A DNA stretch of 38,940 nucleotides from an uncultured Fidelibacterota bacterium (GTDB lineage Bacteria > Fidelibacterota > UBA8477 > JABMPR01): assembly GCA_937888365.1 (NCBI GenBank), contig CALBFA010000110.1, positions 1-38,940 of the forward strand, in the 5' to 3' direction. Positions 8,140 through 15,102 of the stretch are shown here, one piece after another. The notes below the pieces were generated by a model. That model searched no databases and was not told the origin of the DNA. It saw only the letters and a program-made list of their open reading frames with translations. Within the stretch, counting starts at the first letter, position 1. Each line of letters opens with the position of its first letter. The position numbers were made by a program, and so were the translations under genes.

Positions 8140-9383
8140 TGTCAAATCATCTAAAACAACATAATCGTAACCTCATTTTCAATATTTTGGGCGAGGGATT
8201 ATGGGGTTTTGCCACCGCTTTTCATAATATCAATTCTGTTGTCCCTGTAATCTTAAAAAATTTGGATGCACCGCCAGCGTTGATTGGTATGATTCCAGGC
8301 GGTTTTATTCTTTTACTCGGTTTGCCTCAACTTTTTGCCGTACGATTGTTTCGTGAACACACCGATATTAGAAAACTGAATATCACGCTCCATTATCTTA
8401 TGGCAATTCCAATTTCATTATTGGTTATTCTATTTTTTATTTTTCAACTTTCCCCCGCTGTTTCCGTTTGGTTATATATCGTTGTTTGGTTTTTATTCTC
8501 ACTTTCTGTCGGCATTCTTATTCCTGTTTGGGCTGATTTTTTAGCCAGTGCGTCAATACCTTCCCATCGGGGTCGTTTTTTTGGGATTACATTTTCGTTC
8601 AATTCTATAATGGGTATGATGGGTGGCGTTGTGCTTCATTATATTCTTGAAAATTCGAGCTATTCATTCCCACGCAATTTTGGATTAGGATTTGTCATAA
8701 TGCTATTTTCTAGCCTGCTGGGCACGTGGTTTCTGAGTAATCAAAAAATGCTTCAAGATTTTAAGCCCGAGGCAAAACCACGGACACCTATTCTTGCGGG
8801 TTTAAAAATAATTTTTAAAGAAAATGTGAATTTTAGAAACTATCTATTTGCCAGAATGCTCGGCGGCGCCTTTGTAATGCCACTCGCTTTTTATGCGATT
8901 GATATGCAAGCTCGCTATGACTTGTCCATAAGTACAGCTGGGACTTTTACGGTTTTTCTCGTAATGGGAACGAGTATTTTTAGCCTTCTTTTTGGATTCC
9001 TTTCAGACAAAATAAATCGTAAAATTGTCGTAAGTTTCTTTTTTATTGGGCATTTGTTAGCCCTTTTAATCGCAATTTTCCTCGATACTCCTTGGGCTGG
9101 AAACTTATTATTTTTCTGTATTGGTTTGGCGATGGGTGCCCAACAGTCTTCGTTTATGATTTATGTTTACGAATTCGCAGGTGAAAAAGGAGATCGGCAA
9201 CTTTATTATGCGTCTGTTGATTCTGCGCTTGCCCCTGTCCTACTTTTATATATTATTATTTCTGGGATTCTCGTATCTTTTTGGAGCTATCAAACCATCT
9301 ATTGGGTCTCCCTTTTCTTCATATTTTTTGGTTTGATGTATTATATATCACATGTGAAGACAATTCGTCCAAATTCTGCATAA
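8139..9383 (+). CDS. MFS transporter
   Basis: 414 residues, about 12 membrane segments in two halves with a cytoplasmic linker around residues 205-225 (QKMLQDFKPEAKPRTP). After TM2 and its loop, the VWADFLASASIPSHRGRFFGI stretch and the second-half FGFLSDKINRK correspond to the conserved loop motifs of the major facilitator superfamily. Its ATG overlaps the TAA of the phosphotransacylase gene (TAATG), so translation is coupled. That suggests the two act on related metabolites, for example an organic acid, but substrate assignment is only inference. Confidence 0.82.
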   Translation: MSNHLKQHNRNLIFNILGEGLWGFATAFHNINSVVPVILKNLDAPPALIGMIPGGFILLLGLPQLFAVRLFREHTDIRKLNITLHYLMAIPISLLVILFFIFQLSPAVSVWLYIVVWFLFSLSVGILIPVWADFLASASIPSHRGRFFGITFSFNSIMGMMGGVVLHYILENSSYSFPRNFGLGFVIMLFSSLLGTWFLSNQKMLQDFKPEAKPRTPILAGLKIIFKENVNFRNYLFARMLGGAFVMPLAFYAIDMQARYDLSISTAGTFTVFLVMGTSIFSLLFGFLSDKINRKIVVSFFFIGHLLALLIAIFLDTPWAGNLLFFCIGLAMGAQQSSFMIYVYEFAGEKGDRQLYYASVDSALAPVLLLYIIISGILVSFWSYQTIYWVSLFFIFFGLMYYISHVKTIRPNSA

Positions 9384-9399
9384 TTCATATCTGAAAGAA

Positions 9400-9427
9400 T
9401 TGCGACAATATTAATAAAAACTATATT
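9400..9427 (+). promoter_or_regulatory. possible sigma70-type promoter for the TPR lipoprotein
   Basis: TTGCGA (9400-9405), a 16-base spacer and TATATT (9422-9427). Transcription would start near 9434, only about eight bases before the ATG, and no ribosome site is visible, so the mRNA may have a very short leader. Identified by eye. Confidence 0.3.
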
Positions 9428-9441
9428 GTTCAGCTAAGCTT

Positions 9442-9834
9442 ATGGACAGAAGACACACAAATATAAAACGAATAACAATGGGTTTAATAACTGTTATTAT
9501 GTTAGTTAGCATTTTATCGTGTACCAATCGCGCTGAAAAACTGTATGAACAGGGTGAGTACTATTATAAAACGGGGCTTCTTGATGAAGCCATCATCAAA
9601 TTTAAAGCAACGACACAGATAGAACCCAAGCACTCCAGCGCTCATCATTTTTTAGCACTCGCCTTTATGCGAAAAGAATGGTACGATTATGCTCTTGTTG
9701 AAGCTGAAATTACATTTGATTTAAAGCCGACTTCTGAAATATATGAACTTGTACAACTCGCTCGTTCCAAAGCAGAAGAAAAAGAAGAACTGCGAAACCG
9801 CCTTTTAAATAATCGTCTCGAATTACCTAATTAG
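9442..9834 (+). CDS. TPR-containing lipoprotein
   Basis: 130 residues. An N-terminal basic stretch and hydrophobic core end in a lipobox SILSC (Cys27), so it is a membrane-anchored lipoprotein. Residues about 30-105 hold two tetratricopeptide units: AEKLYEQGEYYYKTGLLDEAIIKFK, then an A-HHFLALAFMRKEWYDYAL unit. The C-terminus is a charged helix. TPR lipoproteins act as adaptors in envelope complexes, and the partner is not visible here. The last eight bases overlap the 3' end of mutM on the other strand, so the two genes converge tail to tail. Confidence 0.8.
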   Translation: MDRRHTNIKRITMGLITVIMLVSILSCTNRAEKLYEQGEYYYKTGLLDEAIIKFKATTQIEPKHSSAHHFLALAFMRKEWYDYALVEAEITFDLKPTSEIYELVQLARSKAEEKEELRNRLLNNRLELPN

Positions 9835-10639
9835 TAAATAATATCTGACATTTTGGGCAAAAATGAGTGTTCTTGTTGTAAACTTTAATTTTTTCAATTT
9901 TTGTACTACATTCAAGACAATCCTCACCTTTTTTGCTATAAACCTGTAATCGGCTTTGAAAATATCCTGAATCACCGGGGCCATATTCGTAACCTTTAAT
10001 GGTGAGCCCTTTTAGCGCAATACCCTCTTTGAGTACTTGCCGAATGGATTTAAATAATAAATTCAATTGTTTTTCTGGGACAGAACTCGATTGAGAAGAA
10101 GGATGAATTTTTGCCCTAAATAGCGCTTCATCCACATAAATATTGCCTAAACCCGAAACGATTGATTGGTCAATTAATAAGGATTTAATTTGCCTCGATT
10201 TCGATCGAATTTTAGAAATAAATTTTTCTTTAGTAAATTCATCCGACAACGGTTCAAAGCCAATATTCTCAAAAAATTTCTCCCGATCGGGAATCCAGTA
10301 AAACTTCCCAAACTTTCTCCGGTCTTGAAAATATAAAATACACCCATCTTCGAGGTGAATTCGTGCTCTTATATGTGTCGGTTCGGTAATTGCGTTATAA
10401 GATGAAATGAATTTGCCCGTCATTCGTAAATGAATACCAATATGTCCACGCTCCAATTGCATCACGATATATTTCCCTCGACGATAGACGTCTATAATTT
10501 TTTGATGCCTTGCGAAATGAGAAAGTCTCCCATGCATAGAGGTTTCTTTTAACAAGAAAAGAATGTGGTCGATTCGTTTACCCACAAGTAAAGGTCGAAT
10601 GGAATCTACAATGGTTTGTATTTCTGGAAGTTCGGGCAT
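9827..10639 (-). CDS. mutM: formamidopyrimidine-DNA glycosylase (Fpg/MutM)
   Basis: 270 residues, the normal length. The protein begins MPELPE, giving the catalytic N-terminal proline and Glu3. The beta-elimination lysine is in RRGKYIVMQL (Lys56 counting Met1). The helix-two-turn-helix region IDQSIVSGLGNIYVDEALF is intact. The C-terminal zinc finger C-L-E-C...C-P-K-C is complete. The enzyme removes 8-oxoguanine and formamidopyrimidines and nicks the abasic site. One oddity is that the phosphate-binding arginine just before the third zinc cysteine (QRAT in E. coli) appears to be Lys here (NKNT). It starts three bases after the stop of the exonuclease III gene, so they form a base-excision-repair operon. 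Confidence 0.95.
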   Translation of the reverse strand: MPELPEIQTIVDSIRPLLVGKRIDHILFLLKETSMHGRLSHFARHQKIIDVYRRGKYIVMQLERGHIGIHLRMTGKFISSYNAITEPTHIRARIHLEDGCILYFQDRRKFGKFYWIPDREKFFENIGFEPLSDEFTKEKFISKIRSKSRQIKSLLIDQSIVSGLGNIYVDEALFRAKIHPSSQSSSVPEKQLNLLFKSIRQVLKEGIALKGLTIKGYEYGPGDSGYFQSRLQVYSKKGEDCLECSTKIEKIKVYNKNTHFCPKCQILFTN

Positions 10640-10642
10640 CGC

Positions 10643-11407
10643 TTATTTACGGAGTGTTAATCCTATCGGGCAATGGTCAGAGCCGGTAATGTCGGGATAA
10701 ATATTACTGCTTTCGACGACTGATTCAAGTCGTTGATCCACCAAAAAATAGTCAATTCTCCATCCAACATTATTGACACGGGCGTTTGCACGATACGACC
10801 ACCAAGAATAATAGCCAGCCATATCAGGATGTTCCTTGCGAAACGTATCGACCAGTCCCGCATCGAGGTAGGCATCAACCCAAACGCGTTCTTCAGGAAG
10901 AAAGCCACTTACTGTTTCGTTTGCTTTGGGTCGCGCTAAATCGATTGATGTATGCGCCGTATTGTAATCACCCACAACGATGATGGGTTTGTACTGCATT
11001 TTTTTCTTCATGTGCTTAAGCAATGATTCATAAAATCGGAGTTTATAGTGCAGTCTGTCATCGCGACTTTGTCCATTAGGGAAATAGACGCCGTAGAGGT
11101 AAAAGTCTTCAAATTCAGCACAAATCGTTCGCCCTTCATCATCAAATTCTGGTTCAAGGATGTCTGATTCGACACTGAGAGGTTTAACTTTACTCCACAT
11201 GGCAACGCCACTATATCCTTTTTTTTCGGCTGAATGGTAGCTTGCATAATATCCTGGTGGGTTAATTAATGCATCATCCAATTGGTCGGGTTGCGCTTTA
11301 GTTTCTTGGAAACAAAGAATATCTGGAAGTTCCTGATTAAACCAATCCCAAAACCCTTTTTTTACAACCGCTCTAATTCCGTTCACATTCCAAGAAATAA
11401 TTCTCAT
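10643..11407 (-). CDS. xth: exodeoxyribonuclease III (AP endonuclease)
   Basis: 254 residues from the ATG at 11407, which has GAGGAG about six bases upstream. The frame is open 30 codons further but that part does not resemble the family. Motifs of the exonuclease/endonuclease/phosphatase fold are clear: MRIISWNVNGIRA (metal-binding Asn), CFQETKA (Glu), VYFPNG, VVGDYNTAH (Asp and Asn), and the final GSDHCPIGL (catalytic Asp-His). The enzyme cuts DNA 5' of abasic sites and removes 3' blocks. It precedes mutM with a 3-base gap, so glycosylase and AP endonuclease are made together. A TATAAT lies on this strand at 11435-11440. Confidence 0.95.
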   Translation of the reverse strand: MRIISWNVNGIRAVVKKGFWDWFNQELPDILCFQETKAQPDQLDDALINPPGYYASYHSAEKKGYSGVAMWSKVKPLSVESDILEPEFDDEGRTICAEFEDFYLYGVYFPNGQSRDDRLHYKLRFYESLLKHMKKKMQYKPIIVVGDYNTAHTSIDLARPKANETVSGFLPEERVWVDAYLDAGLVDTFRKEHPDMAGYYSWWSYRANARVNNVGWRIDYFLVDQRLESVVESSNIYPDITGSDHCPIGLTLRK

Positions 11408-11496
11408 TTCAACTCCTCGTTTCTCAAGCAAGATATTATATGAACTCGATAGTATATAGTCTTTTTTGGGTTTTAAAGGAGAATGGGGAAGTTTCA

Positions 11497-11527
11497 TTGA
11501 TATTTATTATAAAACTTACTTTATATT
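11497..11527 (+). promoter_or_regulatory. possible promoter placing the transcript start at the flavoprotein ATG
   Basis: TTGATA (11497-11502), then TATATT (11522-11527) after a 19-base spacer. The ATG at 11534 lies six bases after the -10 box, where transcription would begin, and no ribosome site is visible. This is the layout of a leaderless mRNA. The spacer is longer than ideal. Confidence 0.3.
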
Positions 11528-11533
11528 CAGTGC

Positions 11534-12727
11534 ATGAATTTGAATCAAACGCATTATGATGTCATTATCGTCGGAGCGGGAGCCTCCGGACTCATGTGTG
11601 CAATAGAAGCCGGAAAACGTGGACGTTCCGTTCTCATTATTGATCATGAAAATAACGTCGGAAAGAAAATTTTAATTTCAGGTGGTGGTCGATGTAATTT
11701 TACAAATCGCACCGTCTCAACGGATAATTTTCTGTCTCATAATCCATATTTTTGCAAATTTGCACTTCAACAATTTACGCAAAACGATTTTTTGGAGATA
11801 ATTCAAAGACATTCTATTCCCTTTCATGAACGCGAGCATGGACAACTTTTTTGTGACAAGAGTGCACGCGACATCGTTGAGATGCTTATTCGCGAGTGTG
11901 AAAATGTTGATGTTCAAATTGCCTTAGAAACAAAAATATTATCCATTATGAAAAATGATAATGCCTTATTCACTGTTTCGACTTCTAGAGGACATTATGA
12001 ATCTGAAGCATTCGTTGTTGCAAGCGGCGGACTGTCGATTCCGTCTATCGGTGCCAGTTCATTCGGATATACGATTGCAAAACAATTTGGGCATCATGTC
12101 TGGGAACCTCAGGCTGGACTTGTGCCGTTTATTTATAGTCCTGAACAATCGGAGCAGTTTGTATCGTTATCTGGTATTGCTCTTGATGCTATTGCGAGCA
12201 TCGAGAAACACTCTTTTCGTGAAAATTTGCTTTTCACTCACAAAGGTTTGAGCGGTCCTGTTATACTGCAAATTTCATCCTATTGGCAACACGGACAGCG
12301 TTTGGTCATCAACCTTTTACCTGATGTGCAGGTCTTTGAAACATTGCTGGAATACCAGTCCAAATATCCACAACGCAAACTAAAATCTATCTTGTCACTT
12401 CTTGTTCCAAAGCGAATGGTGGTCGTATTTTTCGAAAGTTTTGATTTAGAAAAAACATTGGCAGAGACATCTCACAAAGCATTTCGCAGTATTGCTCAAA
12501 CCTTGGAATCTTGGAGTATTATTCCTCATGAAACGGATGGTTATCGAAGTTCTGAAGTCACAACGGGTGGCGTCGATTGTAAGGAAGTTTCCGCCAAAAC
12601 CATGGAATCTCGACTCGTTTCGGGTCTCTATTTTGTCGGAGAAGTTGTTGATGTTACGGGCTGGTTGGGCGGTTACAATTTTCAATGGGCTTGGTCCAGT
12701 GGTTGGCTTGCAGGACAACATGCTTAA
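11534..12727 (+). CDS. HI0933-family FAD-dependent oxidoreductase
   Basis: 397 residues. The N-terminal Rossmann motif YDVIIVGAGASGLMCAIEAGKRG binds FAD. It is followed by the family hallmark GKKILISGGGRCNFTN (residues about 44-59), a mid-protein VVASGGLSIPSIGASSFGY, LLFTHKGLSGPVILQIS, and the C-terminal VDVTGWLGGYNFQWAWSSGW that closes over the flavin. This is the YhiN/HI0933 group, often labelled aminoacetone oxidase or BaiN-like; the physiological substrate of most members is not known. The gene is divergent from the exonuclease III gene and ends three bases before a strong terminator, so it is monocistronic. Confidence 0.88.
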   Translation: MNLNQTHYDVIIVGAGASGLMCAIEAGKRGRSVLIIDHENNVGKKILISGGGRCNFTNRTVSTDNFLSHNPYFCKFALQQFTQNDFLEIIQRHSIPFHEREHGQLFCDKSARDIVEMLIRECENVDVQIALETKILSIMKNDNALFTVSTSRGHYESEAFVVASGGLSIPSIGASSFGYTIAKQFGHHVWEPQAGLVPFIYSPEQSEQFVSLSGIALDAIASIEKHSFRENLLFTHKGLSGPVILQISSYWQHGQRLVINLLPDVQVFETLLEYQSKYPQRKLKSILSLLVPKRMVVVFFESFDLEKTLAETSHKAFRSIAQTLESWSIIPHETDGYRSSEVTTGGVDCKEVSAKTMESRLVSGLYFVGEVVDVTGWLGGYNFQWAWSSGWLAGQHA

Positions 12728-12729
12728 AT

Positions 12730-12757
12730 AAAAACGGAGCTAAAAAGCTCCGTTTTT
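12730..12757 (+). terminator. strong bidirectional Rho-independent terminator
   Basis: A perfect 12-base-pair stem, AAAAACGGAGCT with AGCTCCGTTTTT, around an AAAA loop. The A run on one side and the T run on the other let it serve both the flavoprotein gene from the left and pepF transcripts from the right. Confidence 0.93.
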
Positions 12758-12848
12758 ATTAACTGATTACCATTCAGTTGGCTTTTTCAATATGTATCCA
12801 TCTTCTTTATGGATTCTATAATAATTTGATTTACATTAACCCAACATC

Positions 12849-12869
12849 ACTGAAGATAGCATCTTCAGT
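12849..12869 (+). repeat. 9-bp inverted repeat
   Basis: ACTGAAGAT, loop AGC, ATCTTCAGT. It lies in the 3' region of pepF, between the two terminator hairpins, and could be an RNA structure element that protects or regulates the pepF message. Confidence 0.6.
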
Positions 12870-12872
12870 CCG

Positions 12873-12900
12873 ACGCTCCGAAAGGAGCGTTTCTTTTTTA
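12873..12900 (+). terminator. second plus-strand intrinsic terminator with GAAA tetraloop
   Basis: ACGCTCC, GAAA loop, GGAGCGT, followed by TTCTTTTTTA. The T run is on the plus strand, so it ends rightward transcription just before the pepF stop. No rightward gene lies between this and the previous terminator, so it is either a backup terminator for the flavoprotein gene or the end of a small RNA. Confidence 0.75.
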
Positions 12901-12906
12901 ATCATG

Positions 12907-14700
12907 TTAAACGAGCGCTTCCAATTCATCGATAAGTTTTTTGATATAAGCGATACTCTTTCTCCAAAATTTGGGATTCGTAATATCAGCTTTGACGATT
13001 TGTGCAAGTTCGACTGGATTATTTGAGCTTCCGCTACTCAAAAACTCTTTGTAAAGCGGAATAAAACTTACGCCCATTTCCAAATATTGTTGATAGAGCG
13101 CAAATACGAGTAAGTTTCCAAAATTGTACGCATAGACATAAAATGGTACATTGTATATATGTGGAATTGACGACCACTCCCATTCATACTCAGGTGTATA
13201 ATCAATGGCGTCACCGAACATTTTCTCCAATTCAGTTTTGTAAAGCGCGGACAAGTCTTCAGCACTCAATAAACTTTTACCAATTGCATCATGAGCTTTT
13301 ATCTCGAAACGAGAAAACATATTTTGACGATGGCTTGTGGCGAGAATGTCTTCTAACTTTGATGTCAATAGTGCAATTTTGACGTCTTTGTCGGTCTCTT
13401 TTTTCAAGAAATAGTCGGTTAAGACCATCTCAGAAAAAATTGAAGCGGTTTCGGCTAGCGGCAAAATTGAATGATAATTTCCTAAATTTTGTTTTGAACT
13501 TAACATGGCGTGAATGGCATGTCCTAATTCATGAGCCATCGTCGAAACATCTCTTGCTTTGCCTGTAAAATTTAGAAATACATAAGGTTTTAAATCGGGC
13601 GTAGAGCTTGAACAATAGGCTCCGCCTTGTTTCGTTGGCGTTGTAGGCGCATCAATGCGATTTTCGTCAAACATAGATTTAGCGAGGTCATAGAATTCGG
13701 AATCAAATTGAGCGAATCCTTCCAAAACCAGCGCTTTTGCCTCATCAAAACTATAGGATTTGCTGGAACTAGGCATGGGAGCATAAATGTCGGCCAATGT
13801 CAATTTTTCAAGTCCAAGAATTTTCTTTTTGAGCTTATAATATCGATTGACTAACGCGTAGGATTCCGTTGTAACTTGATGAAGCGCTTCGACAGCCTCT
13901 TTCGTCAAATCGTTATGAATATTCATAGCAGAAATCGGTTCTTCAAAACCCCGTAACTCATCTTCGATATGTTTATCTTTTACAATATTATTATAAATAG
14001 AGGCAAGGATAAGGCCGTCTTTTTCATGTCTTGCAAAGAAGGTTTCCATGGCTCTTTTACGAACACTGGCGTCAGGATTCATGCGCATCGACCGCAATTC
14101 GCTACCATTCATTTTTTTGATTTCACCATCAAGCTCAAATTCGAAAGAGTAGCTGGAGGTATATTCGTTATATAATTTTTGAAAAGCGGAACTACCGGTC
14201 AAATCTTTTAAGTTGATGACTCTTTCTTCGGCTTCACTGAGGTTATACTTCGCATTTTTGTAAGCTTTTCCGAGTTTATAGATGTAATCTTTAAGTTCTG
14301 GCGCTTTCGCATGTTTAGCAAAAATATCGGGTGGTAGAGCACCAAACTCAAGATGAAAAAAGACGAGTTCGTTGCTTAATTTTGAACCTGCTTCTTGTAC
14401 TTTTGCTATGAGCATTTTTGCCTGATTGTCAGCCGTATCTGTCGAAAATACTAAATGAGAATATTGACTTAATCGATAAAGCGGGCCTTGTAATGCTTCC
14501 ATCTCATCCAAAGCCATTTTGAGTTCCATTGAATTCAGCGTCGCGACTTTGGTTTTATATTTTTCAACAAAAGATTTTACGTCAGATGTGGCGGTATTAA
14601 GAGTTGCTTCAATGCTAGAATCATCAAAACCAGAGAATAATTGATCAAGATTCCATCTAATATTTTCTGCTCCAGTTGACTCCGTTTTTTTTGTATTCAT
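12907..14700 (-). CDS. pepF: oligoendopeptidase F (M3 family metallopeptidase)
   Basis: 597 residues from the ATG at 14700, which has AAAGGA seven bases upstream. A TTG seven codons earlier is less likely. The N-terminal ~110 residues are the helical oligopeptidase F domain, and the peptidase M3 domain follows. The zinc site is AHELGHAIH (His390, Glu391, His394) with Glu417 in LAETASIF as third ligand. A C-terminal YVYAYNFGNLLVFALYQQY stretch carries the substrate-binding Tyr/His region of the family. No signal peptide, so it is cytoplasmic and cuts short peptides. It is transcribed alone; the downstream hairpins at 12730-12900 probably form its 3' end. Confidence 0.95.
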   Translation of the reverse strand: MNTKKTESTGAENIRWNLDQLFSGFDDSSIEATLNTATSDVKSFVEKYKTKVATLNSMELKMALDEMEALQGPLYRLSQYSHLVFSTDTADNQAKMLIAKVQEAGSKLSNELVFFHLEFGALPPDIFAKHAKAPELKDYIYKLGKAYKNAKYNLSEAEERVINLKDLTGSSAFQKLYNEYTSSYSFEFELDGEIKKMNGSELRSMRMNPDASVRKRAMETFFARHEKDGLILASIYNNIVKDKHIEDELRGFEEPISAMNIHNDLTKEAVEALHQVTTESYALVNRYYKLKKKILGLEKLTLADIYAPMPSSSKSYSFDEAKALVLEGFAQFDSEFYDLAKSMFDENRIDAPTTPTKQGGAYCSSSTPDLKPYVFLNFTGKARDVSTMAHELGHAIHAMLSSKQNLGNYHSILPLAETASIFSEMVLTDYFLKKETDKDVKIALLTSKLEDILATSHRQNMFSRFEIKAHDAIGKSLLSAEDLSALYKTELEKMFGDAIDYTPEYEWEWSSIPHIYNVPFYVYAYNFGNLLVFALYQQYLEMGVSFIPLYKEFLSSGSSNNPVELAQIVKADITNPKFWRKSIAYIKKLIDELEALV

Positions 14701-14860
14701 ATATGAATCCTTTCGTAGCAATTATAGTTCATTCGCCGAGGAAAGTACATTTTGAATGTGTTCCAGCAACACTTTTCGAACAATGCTGAATGAAGATGCT
14801 TACCTTACTTTTTTTAAAGGCTTGAGGAGTCCTTAGAGAGCTTTAGGAATCGTTTTGTGG

Positions 14861-14930
14861 TTAAAAAAATTTAACACCAAGTACACGAAGAAGCACAGAG
14901 TTTCACGAAGAAAAACAAAAGCCAAAAAAT
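14861..14930 (+). repeat. dispersed repeat, copy 1 of 3 (ACCAAG/GAAGAAGCAC family)
   Basis: Shares the core pattern TAACACCAAG, CACGAAGAAGCAC, AGTTTCAC, GAAG, CAAAAGC with the copies at 32080-32160 and 38819-38905. It is noncoding and has no inverted ends. Repeats of this 'accaag..acgaagaagcac' type scatter through intergenic regions of many environmental bacteria. Confidence 0.75.
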
Positions 14931-14942
14931 GTTTGGGCCATT

Positions 14943-15060
14943 TTATTCTTAGCATCTTTTTAGTTTTGTAGCCTTTAAACCACCCTGTACCCCGACCCAT
15001 AGCATCGGAGCATACTTCGACATGCTCAGCAACCGCCCCTCCTTAAAAAAGGAAGGGAGT
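14943..15060 (-). repeat. ~117-bp direct repeat, copy 1
   Basis: About 118 bases closely matching 17373-17488 in the same orientation, so the pair brackets the beta-helix gene. It contains TTTTGTAGCCTTTAAACCACC, the CCCGACCCATAGC hairpin remnant (degenerate here) and a CCTCCTT...AAGG hairpin. On the minus strand it ends in a leader followed by an ATG (14941) and only 12 codons before a stop, as if it were a relic of another gene start. Confidence 0.85.
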
Positions 15061-15102
15061 CTAAATCTTTTTTTCACAAGCAAAAGACTTATGCACTCAT
15101 AA

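Larger units (their letters stand above)
14701..15102 (-). other. intergenic region built of dispersed repeats
   Basis: About 400 bases without a gene. The left 150 bases should contain the pepF promoter, but I see no convincing boxes. The remainder holds one copy of the ACCAAG...CACGAAGAAGCAC repeat (about 14861-14930) and one copy of the ~117-base repeat also present upstream of the beta-helix gene (14943-15060). Confidence 0.6.

Noticed and set aside
11408-11497. 30-residue N-terminal extension of exonuclease III
   Set aside because: The family starts at MRIISWNVNG, and a GAGGAG site lies just ahead of that ATG.
12778-13026. 82-residue plus-strand reading frame overlapping the pepF end
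   Set aside because: It has no ribosome site, is antisense to pepF and is interrupted structurally by two hairpins. Its composition does not look like a protein.
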